From Straminergon stramineum (Eukaryota > Streptophyta > Bryopsida > Hypnales > Calliergonaceae): a stretch of 64,000 nt of DNA. The notes under the pieces were generated by a model, which worked only from the letters and a program-made list of their open reading frames with translations, was not told the DNA's origin and did not search any database. Positions 21,601-31,641 of the stretch are shown here, piece by piece. The stretch covers positions 248,001 to 312,000 of the forward strand of contig OY987267.1 of the NCBI GenBank assembly GCA_963920665.1, read 5' to 3'. The stretch's first letter is position 1, and every line of letters begins with the position of its first letter. The translations under genes were made by a program, and so were the position numbers.

Positions 21601-24600
21601 CCATTTGAAGTTTTTCGAGAGTCATCTCGGGGACCTCATTTGCACTCCAATGTTTTTCCACCTACACCAAAAATATCCGCAATATAAAATCCAATTTAAA
21701 TTCCATCCGAGACAATTGTCATGCCCTTATTATACGTACATGAAAGTTACCTCTTCCAAAAATTCCGGCTTGTGAGCAGGATTGGCCACTGCCACCAATT
21801 TCATCATCTTGACATTCAATTTGTTTGTCTTCTCTTTTGCTCCAGCTCTCATGGCATAAGCGTGACCCTCGGCAGTTTTTTCTTGCTCAGGTGTCATCTC
21901 ATTATACTTTTGCAGTGATGCATCCATTGCTTGGGCTATCTCTTGCTGTACAAATCCAATCAAAAAAAAAATTTAATAATTCTTAAGACAAAAGCTATAT
22001 TAGAATACAATAGGGTTTAGGACTATCAGTGATTGTAAAAATGTATAAGAAATAACATATTCATGTAGAAGCCTAAAAGAAGGTTAATTTCATCAAATAA
22101 TTTCTCACCCGAAAAACAAAAGTTGTGAAGACCTCTAGGGGCATAGAGTACCAAGTCTTCCTAGTTTTGGGTGCCCCACATCGTTTGAGCTCTGACGGTC
22201 TCAACATGTCGTTGAAGCGCTCGATGGGAAGAAGTCCATATTTTTGAACCCGATACAAAGTATGGACCAAATTGGTCTTCACATGAGAATCCTCTGTAGA
22301 CCTGCCAGTCATGGTCACACTTTTGATTAGGGTGTTGCTTGCCAATGCAATACTTTCAAAGTAAATTCTAAGTCCAAGACAATGCCAAATTCACTAATTG
22401 TGGAAGAAGTTCTTACTTGTTTATATCATGCATAACGTGCATGACCAATTCTATCTTTCCCTTTGTATCTAGAACAATGGAATCCACGGCACAATGCCAA
22501 TCCCATTCCTTTGAGTGTTTCTTCCTTATATGATTCATCCACGAAATGAGCCTGTGATTACCGTCACAAACAAAAAACTTGAGGTTTTTCAAAAACCTCA
22601 ACTCCGGCACGGACTCAACATGGGCATTGAAAATGTCATTCCTCTTCTTCCATAACGGACCCCACTCCTCCATTTCCTCCTCGGTGAATGTTGAACTCTC
22701 TCCCGCTTCATTTGTTACGGTGACATAGAAAACCGCGGCTCCATCTCGATATCCTTTATTGAACTCTTGCTCAAGCAACTTCAAATCACACGCAAGTGTT
22801 GGCCTTACCATAGGCATGGCCACCATTCGGCAAAGTGGGATCTGCAATCGAAAGAGATGATCGGGCTTCATCCTTAGAGAAGCAATGGTCTTCACAGAAT
22901 CCACCTTGTGATATGACCGCAACTCGTCCTCGTCAAAATCTTTGTCTTCCTCTTCTAAGATGGCTACCTCCACCTCCTCTTCCACAAAATCCCCTTCATC
23001 TTCACCTTCAATGTTGGGCTGAGGAGTGTCATCGTTGTTTTGGGTCTCCATTATGGTGTCATCATGTGACAAGTCTATGGGAGACACATCCATCTGTTTG
23101 TGCAGCAATGAAAATTATCATAATTCATGTACTTGAAATAACAAAACCAGATTCAAAATGAAACATACACAATCAAAATTATAACATTACTCAATGAATG
23201 CAAATGCAATCACATAGAAGGATGAATCCATTAGTGATTTTGAAAAAGGTGAAACAAGTATGTATTTATGATCTAGAGGGATCGAAATCAATGTGTCTAT
23301 AGAATGATTTGCAATGACTGGATTCAATCAATGTCTACATCCTCCTCAGAGTCGGAACTTAAGTGAATGATCACCACTTCCTGTCTACCCTGAATTGATC
23401 TACAGTCACACTCACACTGACACGTGTCCTCCCATATCGGACCATCGACAGTCACAGAAACCTGACTTTCTGAACTATATTCAGTATCAGAGCTCTCTGG
23501 AGATATTACTGTCGTCTTCTGTCTAGTAAACTCCAACATTCTCTGAAGACGTCCATGATGCCTATGGACGTTGGGGTCACTCACTCGACTTAGACATGAT
23601 ACTTCAAAAGCATTAGCAGCACGGTCAGCGGCATCCATAATATCATTGAAACTTACCACATCGTCCTCTTTGGCTTCTTCCTCTCCTGAGTCACTAAAGA
23701 CCTCCAAGGCTTTGTTTGCCGGTGTCAAAGGCTCAGATGGCCGAGCCTCGTGAGAAATTGGGATATTCTGAGGTTGAACAATGGGTATTGATGTGCTCTC
23801 TCTACGTCCTCCCTGCTTCCCCCAAAACACAATAAACAATCTTGAATTGAATCATAAAATTCACATTCAACAAGAATTACATGAAGTATATGATTCATCT
23901 TGTTGGTAGGAGAAAGAGAAATCTAGATTTTAGGGGTCAAGTACATGTTTGAAAGAGGACTGTCGGATCCAACGGTGGTTAGTTGTTTCTCCATTGGACC
24001 ACTAATTTAAGGTTCACTTTTATTAAAAGAATGAAACACTCAAGTATTCACTATGAGCATACTAAAACCAATAATCTAAAAAATAATTTAAAGCTATCAA
24101 TGTCCAAGAGGTTCATGTAACCTACAAATATCTAGGTATAGAAACTAACTATGAAACTCCCACAAAACAAATTATCCCACTAAATCCTTAAACCAACAAT
24201 GTATTGAACAAAAACTAAATAGCTCAAAGAGAGTTTTCATTTTTATGGCAGAAGCTTGAAGCAACAAACTATTTTATGTATTTAAAATTTTCAAAAAATC
24301 ACTCAACTCAAGGAATGACTAAACATGAAGAACCTAAGAAGAGCCAAGCTTGAATAATGGGAATCACACATGGGAATGATGGAAGAGATCAAGAAACAAT
24401 TTCAAAGTTCACCCGGAATTAAAATGTCACGTTAGGCAATTTGTTAGTGCTGCCTTGAGTTTTTTTTGTTTGAAGTATAATCCCATTTCAAGAAGTCGAA
24501 ATAACATAATCCCATTTTAAAAGAATATGGATTGATTTGTGATAACCTAGAGCAAATACAGAGGATTTCACTCTAACTATTATTCTATTTTAAATATCCA

Positions 24601-27600
24601 GTATTGATGTAAATAGCATGATGACGTATACAATATTCCTATTTGGATATTACTCTATTTATTCGTGCTTCAAGCTTTATAATCATATCCAGTGTGCAAA
24701 TATGAAAATGTTAATGCAAAATTTATGAAGTCTAATCTTTAGGGACGGGAACTGTAATCAAAAATTCTAATCTCTAAAATTTCGCCAGCATGTTCCTCCG
24801 ATCGCATTGTTCAGTTAAGAAAGCAGCCTCATCGATACCAAGCTACTGTTAGACTTTGGCTTCACGACACAGAGGTCAGGTAGTTCATTTGGGCAATTTA
24901 ACTTCTCTACTGAATCTAAGTACTAGGAACGAGTGAAGTCACTATACCCTAAACCGACATGGCTGTCCTTCCTCATCTATCGGATCCGACAGTAGCCAAA
25001 GGATTCCCACCTGGACCCTCAAGTCGACATTCAAGGAATTTCGAAATCCAACGCTGGAGTGGGAACGACTGTAATAGAGAATCAAGATTTCTGCTCGGGG
25101 CTTAGAATCAAAAATTCTACCCTAACAAATCTCGCAGCAAGTTTCTCCGACCGCATCGATAAGTCAGAGAGAAGCCTCATCGATACCAAGCTACTCTCAC
25201 ATTCAATGGCTTCACAACACAGGGGTCGGCAGCTCATGGGGGCGATTAAACTTCTCTACTGAATCTAGCGACTAGGGAACAAGTGAAGTCACCGTTTAAT
25301 GGGGTCGACCTGGCTGTCCTTCTTCATCTGTCGGATCCAACAGTAGCCAAAGGATTCCCACCTGGACCCCCATGTCGACATTCAAGGAATTTCAAAATCC
25401 AAATGCGGGGTGGGAACGACTGTAACAGAGAATCAAGATTTTTGCTCGGGACTTCGAATCAAAAATTCTACCCTAACAAATCTCGCCAGCAAGTTTCTCC
25501 GACCGCATCGATAAGTCAGAGAGAAGCCTCATCGATACCAAGCTATTCTCACATTCAATGGCTTCACGACACAGAGGTCAGGCAGCTCATGGGGGCAATT
25601 AAACTTCTCTACTGAATCTGAGTACTGGGAATGATGAAGTCACCGCTTTCATGGAATCATGGGGTCAACCTGTCTGGCCTTCCTCATCTGTCGGATCCGA
25701 CAATAGCCAAAGGATTCCCACCTAGACCCCCATGTCGACATTCAAGGAATTTCGAAATCCAAATGCGGGGTGGGAACGACTGTAACAGAGAATCAAGATT
25801 TTTGCTCGGGACTTAGAATCAAAAATTCTACCCTAACAAATCTCGCAGCAAGTTTCTCCGACTGCATCGATAAGTCAGAGAGAAGCCTCATCGATACCAA
25901 GCTACTCTCACATTCAATGGCTTCACGACACAGGGGTCGGCAGCTCATGGGGGCGATTAAACTTCTCTATTGAATCTAGCGACTGGGGAACGAGTGAAGT
26001 CACCGTTTAATGGGGTCAACCTAGCTATCCTTCCTCATCTGTCGGATCCAACAATAGCCAAAGGATTCCCACCTAGACCCCCATGTCGACATTCAAGGAA
26101 TTTCGAAATCCAAATGCGGGGTGGGAACGACTGTAACAGAGAATCAAGATTTTTGCTCGGGGCTTCGAATCAAAAATTCTACCCTAACAAATCTCGCCAG
26201 CACGTTCCTACGATCGCATCGATAAGTCAGAGAGAAGCCTCATCGATACCAAGCTACTCTCACATTCAATGGCTTCACGACACAGGGGTCAGGCAGCTCA
26301 TGGGGGCGATTAAACTTCGCTACTGAATCTAGCGACTAGGGAACGAGTGAAGTCACCGTTTAATGGAGTCAACCTGGCTGTCCTTCCTCATCTGTCGGAT
26401 CCGACAGTAGCCAAAGGATTCCCACCTGGACCCCCATGTCGACATTCAAGGAATTTCGAAATCCAAATGCGGGGTGGGAACGACTATAACAGAGAATCAA
26501 GATTTTTGCTCGGGGCTTCGAATCAAAAATTCTACCCTAACAAATCTCGCCAGTACGTTCCTACGATCGCATCGATAAGTCAGAGAGAAGCCTCATCGAT
26601 ACCAATCTGCTCTCACATTCAAAGGCTTCACGACACAGGGGTCGGCAGCTCAGTTGGGCAATTAAACTTCTCTACTGAATCTGAGTATTGGGAACAATGA
26701 AGTCACCGTTTTCATGGGGTCGACTTGTCTATCCTTCCTCATCTGTCGGATCCGACAGTAGCCAAAGGATTCCCACCTAGACCCCCAAGTCGACATTCAA
26801 GGAATTTCAAAATCCAACGTTGGAGTGGGAATGACTGTATCAAAGAATCAAGATTTCTGATCGGGACTTTGAATCAAAAATTCTACCCTAACAAATCTCG
26901 CCAGCAAGTTTCTCCGACCGCATCGATAAGTCAGAGGGAAGCCTCATCGATACCAAGCTATTCTCACATTCAATGGCTTCACGACACAGAGGTCAGGCAG
27001 CTCATGGGGGCAATTAAACTTCTCTACTGAATCTGAGTACTGGGAACGATGAAGTCACCGCTTTCATGGAATCATGGGGTCAACCTGTCTGGCCTTCCTC
27101 ATCTGTCGGATCCGACAGTAGCCAAAGGATTCTCACCGCGACCCCCCTAGTCAAAATTCAAGAAATTTGGAAATCCAAATGTGGGGTGGGAACGACTGTA
27201 ACAGAGAATCAAGATTTTTGCTCGGGGCTTAGAATCAAAAATTCTACCCTAACAAATCTCGCCAGCACGTTCCTACGACCGCATCGATAAGTCAGAGAGA
27301 AGCCTCATCGATACCAAGCTGCTCTTACATTCAATGGCTTCACGACACAGAGGTCAGAAACTCATTTGGGCGATTAAACTTCTCTACTGAATCTAGCGAC
27401 TGGGAACGATGAAGTCACCGTTTTCATGGGGTCAACCTGTCTGGCCTTCTTCATCTGTCGGATCCGACAGTAGCCAATGGATTCTCACCGCGACCCCCCT
27501 TATCGACGTTCATGGAATTCGAAATCCAAACGCGGGATGGGAACGATTGAAGGAAGAATCAAGATTCTTGCTCGGCAATTATAATCAAAAATTATAATCT

Positions 27601-27710
27601 CTAAAATTTCGATGTCGTACCTGTACCGTTGGTCGAGCGGGAGCCTCGCGAGGACGCCCTTCTTCCAAGTCCCCGTCCCCTCTTGATCGACTTCTCGTAT
27701 TCCTAGCCAT
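18653..27710 (-). CDS. ParB-like / DNA-methyltransferase-like fusion gene of the MULE
   Basis: Predicted exons on the minus strand: 27710-27621, 23812-23339, 23093-22417, 22337-22109, 21945-21751, 21661-21446, 21321-21065, 20708-19988, 19876-19523, 19417-19138, 19051-18835 and 18746-18653. All introns are GT-AG with compatible phases. The total is 3804 nt, about 1267 residues. Order: short basic N-terminus; acidic Ser/Asp-rich segment (31-188); ParB-like domain (about 275-413) with DGNHRL; helical linker; K/E-rich coil (about 760-850); beta-class N4/N6 methyltransferase-like domain (954-1210); basic tail with TKKKRR. The start at 27710 has an optimal context (A at -3, G at +4). Joining exons 7 and 8 gives TA|A, a stop, so this copy is probably inactive or that junction is mispredicted. 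I infer a sequence-targeted chromatin or anti-silencing role; catalysis is doubtful. Confidence 0.75.
18835..19876 (-). other. Beta-class N4/N6 DNA-methyltransferase-like domain (exons 9-11)
   Basis: The order of motifs is that of beta-class enzymes such as PF01555, with the target-base motif before the AdoMet motif. Exon 9 reads GFDLMLFDCQENLPV where active enzymes have D-L-I-x-x-DPPY, then HGCIVVFHSW as the following strand. Exons 10 and 11 join as GDVVLDCTTSTGGASITACR then AMGRHIVALEADQ, matching GD-VLDPFxGSGTT-A followed by GR-xxGIExD. The Asp and hydrophobic framework are kept, but PPY is replaced by CQE and the glycine-rich loop is partly eroded. The fold assignment is good; enzymatic activity is doubtful. 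Confidence 0.75.
19988..20708 (-). other. Charged coiled-coil linker exon
   Basis: This exon links the ParB and methylase parts. Its middle is an uninterrupted Lys/Glu/Ala/Arg-rich helix (KQREKAIARRETNDRRKAAR, then repeats of EKEKDKEKEEKAKAKGKKK), likely a long single helix or coiled coil with nuclear-localisation potential. It is followed by an acidic stretch rich in Val and Ile. The exon's 5' junction is the one that yields a TAA codon when spliced to the preceding exon. Confidence 0.6.
20880..20962. repeat. Perfect 28-bp palindrome within a larger inverted repeat
   Basis: Positions 20908-20935 consist of AAACCATTGTCGGA followed by its exact reverse complement. The symmetry continues imperfectly outward: an 11-G run and CTACCAAGTACTTGT on the left face ACCACAAGCACCCCCC on the right. 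The core TGTCGGATCCGACA is the same as in the tandem array at 24740-27612. It lies in the intron between exons 7 and 8 of the ParB-methylase-like gene. Confidence 0.9.
22417..23093 (-). other. ParB/sulfiredoxin-like domain exon
   Basis: After an acidic lead (VEVAILEEEDKDFDEDE), the exon reads as a ParB N-terminal fold. There is a short strand with IPLCRMVAMPMVRP, a helix (DLKLLEQEFNKGYRDG), a strand (AAVFYVTV), an inserted loop, and FFVCDGNHRLISWM. The last matches the DGxHRxxA signature that forms the nucleotide-binding and dimer-contact region in ParB proteins. A final strand (CAVDSIVLD) follows. In ParB this region precedes the parS-binding helix-turn-helix; no helix-turn-helix could be identified by eye in the following exons. 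The GERR phosphate-binding motif of canonical ParB is not evident. Confidence 0.72.
23840..24739. other. Intron sequence without recognised features
   Basis: Apart from the palindrome copy at 23960, this 0.9-kb stretch between exon 2 and the iteron array is AT-rich and has no open frame with recognisable content. Confidence 0.5.
23941..23985. repeat. Degenerate copy of the GTCGGATCC palindrome
   Basis: CTGTCGGATCCAACGG at 23960-23975 keeps one perfect half-site and has substitutions in the other. The flanks (CAAGTACATGTTTGAAAG) resemble those of the palindrome at 20908, suggesting the two are related insertions or duplications. It lies in the first intron, just upstream of exon 2. Confidence 0.7.
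24740..27612 (+). repeat. Eight-unit tandem array, about 355-bp unit, each with a 16-bp palindrome
   Basis: The consensus palindrome is CTGTCGGATCCGACAG. It starts at 24977, 25328, 25688, 26039, 26392, 26743, 27103 and 27455, a spacing of 351-360 bp. Four copies are perfect (26392, 26743, 27103, 27455) and the others have one or two changes in one half-site. Shared unit text includes CCAAAGGATTCCCACC, AGAGAATCAAGATTT, TCGATACCAAGCTACTCTCA and GGCTTCACGACACAG. Both ends of the array carry AATCTCTAAAATTTCG. The array lies in the first intron of the ParB-methylase-like gene, beginning within about 10 bp of the donor at 27620. It could be a protein-binding array, an enhancer or a source of array-derived transcripts. 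Confidence 0.92.
27621..27710 (-). other. Candidate first exon of the ParB-methylase-like gene
   Basis: Thirty codons beginning MARNTRSRSRGDGDLEEG and ending TVQ at a CAG/GTACGA donor. The ATG context is GAAGGATGG, with A at -3 and G at +4. The phase-0 donor matches the phase-0 acceptor at 23812. The basic start followed by a charged segment is plausible for a nuclear protein. The competing upstream exon at 30579-30884 has the same phase, so alternative first exons are possible. Confidence 0.55.
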
Positions 27711-27964
27711 CCTTCCGAGCTGCAGGAGAACGATTCAAATCTAGTCTCAGTACTGGTGTTGAGGTCGAAATAGCTAGCAAGTACTTTGCGTGCAAGAAGA
27801 CGGTACAAAGCTCCAAAATGAACAGCACCGCAATGTGCACAGAGGAGCAAGGCACCAACTCTTGTGGCTCGGCGTGCCCTTATCATTTCCTCCCGGACAA
27901 GCAGAGAGGGAAACATTTCCAAAGGTGGAAGACGACACCATCGCGCCGCCACCAAAACCGGAAC

Positions 27965-28460
27965 CACGCGCCTATTCCCATTCCTTCAGCTAATGAATGT
28001 GGGGAATTTTCTATTTTGAATTTATTGTTGACGGTGAGCCTGTGAAGCACTTGCTGCCGCGAGTACGTGGTCGACAGATGTTTGGAATTACTTGAAAGCA
28101 TTGAAAGAAGGCACTGGGAAGAATGCCGCCGCCTACAACTACGCCTAAACGCACCTTTTCCCATTCCACCAAGTCAATTCATTTTTGGAATCCTCTATTT
28201 TAAATCTACTGTTGAAAGTGAGCTTGAGAAACGGGTGCTGCCGCGAGTGCATGCTTGACCAATGTTTGGAATTTCCCAACGCTCGCCAACGCCGCCCCGA
28301 AATAAGGCACAACGCACCTAACCATTCCACCTGGCCACACAATTTCTGGAATTTCCAATTTTGGAGGTACAGTTGAAAAACGCTTGTCAAAACGATGTTG
28401 TTGCTACATGCTCGATGGAGGGTTCGTCCGGAACATTCAGTCTCGTCAAGCAATCCTTGA
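27965..28460 (+). repeat. Three-copy tandem repeat, about 165-180-bp unit
   Basis: Units start near 27965, 28145 and 28309. Each carries CGCACCT or CGCGCCT followed by CCATTCC, then GGAATTT or GGAATCC text, and the first two carry GCTGCCGCGAGT. GC content is higher than the surroundings. The units lie just upstream of the predicted methylase start and could be promoter-proximal repeats. Confidence 0.75.
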
Positions 28461-30578
28461 ATCAATTTAATGAATGGATTTTTAAATTTAAATTTTAGAT
28501 CTACGCTCTCCGAGTAACTGAATTTATAAACATCTCACATACCTAAGTGCACTTGCAAATCTCATCCTCTGTAATTTTAAAATAACTTGAAAATAGATGA
28601 AGCTTCCATGATTTTGTACCAGGCAACATCCACCGAATTCTAAGCCAGGGTGAACCACTCCCCTCTTTCATCCCGAGCATTCGCGAGGGAGAATGCTACT
28701 CATAAGAGTCGTCACGAAGGATGAAATTTGAAAATTTTGAATTCATATTATAGCCCCCTAATTACTATAGGAAGGCATATAGCATAATTTTAGTTTACTG
28801 AAAATATTGTTTTTACTAAAGCCGCTTGAGAAATGACTGTGGGTCAAAGTGAACTGTGCCCCCTCAACGTCTTTCGAGAAGTCGTTCTAAGAATGCATGC
28901 ACAAAAAAAGGCACCCTATTTCGTGCCTAATTCATTTATCCTGTACACCTTTCTTGAATAATTTGGGGCCATTAATTGCAAATACATATTCAAAAATTGA
29001 ACGTATGATCATGTGTGGCAGAGGAAAAGTTTAGCGTTTTCACTCATGGACTAGCGATTGGAGCTAGGGGGGTGGTTCACCTATGTCAACTTTTGGGGGT
29101 GTGGGGGAATTACAACCACCCAAATCCAATGTATAGGCGCTATTTACCCATTAATTGAACCCACTGAGTTTCTTACACACATAATTAAATTTGGATCAGA
29201 ATTTGGATTTCTAATTATAGGACCTTGTTTAGCAAAGACTGGTGCTTTAGGTACAGAAATTAGTACCAATATAGGACCCTCTCATTCAAAGTACACCCCT
29301 GAATGGACATGGAATGTTTGAGCTAAGGCTTCAATCTAAGAATACACATATATCTTGAATTGACTATATCTAATTAGGGTCCTCAGATAGGGCAAATTTC
29401 ATTATAAATTAATAATATTTACAAATTTATATTAACTAGAACTATTTTTCATTTTTTTTATTTTATAAGAAATCATGTAGTGGACATGAAGAACTTGAAA
29501 CCGTCGTTGTATGAGGGATTATTTAAAGAATACATGAATGTACCCAATTAGAATGTGGAAGCACACCTCAAAAATATATTATAATAGCCACCATATAAGG
29601 GTTGAGACACGTTATTTATTAGTATTTATGAATGGCACGAATTCTAATCCCTTCCACAACATCAAGATGAAACAACATTGTTTATTCATTTCATTGTCTT
29701 CATTTATTACATCTACATAGAAGCACTAGGGTAGTAGGTCCATAAAGCACCCAGATAAGAGCTCAAATAGAATTTTGGGGTGCCGGAACTTATTGAAATA
29801 GGGTCCAATAGATTTTTCTTGAAAGACAAGAGAAATTGACATCTAACCCAAGTCGTTTCATATTTTTGGGAGCTTTGTAGAATTAGTTAGCCATTTCGGA
29901 AACTGAAATGGCATAGGGCTCTAAAACCGCACACCTCCTCAAATGTACACTACTCGTACATCCTTGTAAAGATGAAAAAATCCTTTGTACACACAGTGCA
30001 CATTTGAAGAGGTGTGCGGTTTTAGAGCCTGTGCTGATTTCGAGCCTCCTACCTTAATGTCTCACAAGTTTACTAAGAAGCATTCCTATATCTCATAATC
30101 CTAAACAAACCATTGAACTCCTACGATATTCAATCACTCCAACGAGCAATATCCTAAACCCACATTTTAGGTGACGAGTCTAAATTCTATAAAGCAAAGT
30201 TATGGCGATGTCCAACATTATGAACATCCTATTTTATGTTAAAACATTGCCCAACATAATATGAAGATGTTATGTTGGACGTCAATGTTGACGTAAAAAG
30301 TGGGATGTTCCATTAGTTCTCACCTAGAATTAATCCTATAAACTATTGGTTCTTTTTAATGGAGAGAGAAAATGTTTTCATTCCTGTACATCTAAGAAGG
30401 CATTATCCCTCACGAAGACTAAGAAGCACATACATGAAATGCAATGACAATGAACATTCATCAATTGCAAATTTGCAATGACAGTGAACATATGTCAAAT
30501 GCAATGTCAAGGCATTCAAATCAAGTGCAATGACAATGAATCAACTGAAGAAAAGGAATGATTTGGCTAGGTTCTTAC
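28461..30578. other. MULE interior between the two genes
   Basis: No gene is assigned. An 87-codon plus-strand frame at 29058-29321 has a normal-looking composition (EPTEFLTHIIKFGSEFGFLI) but no family I recognise. A strong hairpin lies at 29917-30029 and a weaker one, built on CCAACAT/ATGTTGG words, at 30185-30310. Between 30435 and 30545 the words CAATGACAATGAA and AATGCAATG recur as a short degenerate repeat. Confidence 0.45.
29917..30029. repeat. Inverted repeat with 35-bp arms
   Basis: GGCTCTAAAACCGCACACCT begins the left arm (29917-29951). The right arm (29995-30029) is its reverse complement with two mismatches. The 43-base loop has its own weak symmetry. A smaller perfect hairpin, GCCATTTC/GAAATGGC, sits directly before it at 29890-29912. 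Together they may be an internal MITE or a structured RNA segment. Confidence 0.8.
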
Positions 30579-30884
30579 AGTAGTGGTGACCTCATGTTGT
30601 CCTTCAGTCTGTCCGCCTGTCGTATCCTCCGACATGTCTTGCAATACGTCAAAGTTTTTCACTCCACCACTTTCTTCCCCACTCCTATCTTCAGGAACAA
30701 AGCGAAGAGCTTTGCGAAGGTCTCCCGATGTGGATTGACCTGTTTTGGACCTAACTTTCTTCCCTCGGGTCATTCTAGATCTCCGTAGTTCCTTATGAGA
30801 AGAAAAATACAAAGCCCTCCGCCTACTCTTTCTCTTTCTCTCGAACGTACTAGGATTGGATGCGCCCAAGTTCTCTACAAGCAT
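30579..30884 (-). CDS. Basic/acidic open exon, possible alternative 5' exon
   Basis: An open frame of 102 codons from ATG at 30884 to a GTAAGA donor at 30578. The first half is strongly basic (ERKRKSRRR, then MTRGKKVRSK), like a nuclear-localisation or DNA-binding tail. The second half is acidic and Gln/Thr-rich, ending HEVTTT. The donor is phase 0, compatible with exon 2 of the ParB-methylase-like gene at 23812, which would give a 6.8-kb first intron. It could equally be the only visible exon of a third small gene. No domain is recognised. Confidence 0.4.
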
Positions 30885-31641
30885 AAGGAAGGCAACTACA
30901 TGAAATCTAACACTCTAGACTCCGTCACAGACCCTAAACTCAAAGCACGCAATGGCTGAAGATGGTAGAAAGGACTTCTATTTATCAAGTTCAAAAGAAT
31001 GGTCTGGGTGAATACACTACCACATCGGAAAGTAGAGTGATGACAGAGGCTTATATTGGTAGTTACCTAATGGTATGCCAAAGTTGGCTTGATGCGCCGT
31101 AAACATTCGTAATGAGAGGTTAGTTAATCGAAGCTTAAATCTGACACATTCCGGAAACTTAAAGGCCATCCAAAACGCGGCTTCTATGCATTTATGATTT
31201 TTTTGAACGTGGGTGCTCTAAAGGGAGTAAAAGGCGGCGGAGGACAGGCCTAGAATGATCAGACTTTGCAACAGATGACGATGAGTGTAAAATAGATTAG
31301 ATGGCTAGGAGGGCAATAGTTATTGCATGTGGATGGTGGCTACAAACAATACTTTAGTAGCCGCTAATTCTAGTATGTGTCATTCGCTAATTAGTGTAGA
31401 TGGCGGCAAATGACGGTACTGTAATAAAAGAGGATGGTGGCAGAGGGCTACGCAAAAGTATATTTGAAAGACCTATTCTAATGGTGGACACCAAGTGCTG
31501 AGAGGACTACTAATACTAGTTTATAAGTTGATGTAATTGACGGTGATGAACCATTTGAGCCCCTTCAAATTCTTTGAGTCTCCATTCCATGCTTAGGATT
31601 AGGGGTCTTCTATTTCATTACCGTATGTACAAGTTGTCGAG
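30885..31641. promoter_or_regulatory. Candidate divergent promoter region
   Basis: This 757-bp gap separates a minus-strand open exon from the transposase start. It is less AT-rich than the flanks and contains many GGCGG, GGTGGC and GATGGC words (for example near 31230, 31330, 31390, 31430 and 31480), which read as short degenerate repeats. No clear TATA box was fixed for either side. The regulatory role is inferred only from position. Confidence 0.35.

Noticed and set aside
25059..27290. Open frames of 60-118 codons recurring in every unit of the tandem array
   Set aside because: They recur because the repeat unit recurs. Frame length and start change with single substitutions, and there is no recognisable domain.
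24740..27612. Regularly spaced palindromic repeats resembling a CRISPR array
   Set aside because: Units are about 355 bp, nearly identical throughout rather than repeat plus unique spacer, and the context is a eukaryotic transposon intron.
29058..29321. Plastid-derived or light-harvesting-like protein frame
   Set aside because: The GFLI-IGP and KTGALG phrases are only vaguely reminiscent of thylakoid membrane proteins; no family motif could be confirmed.
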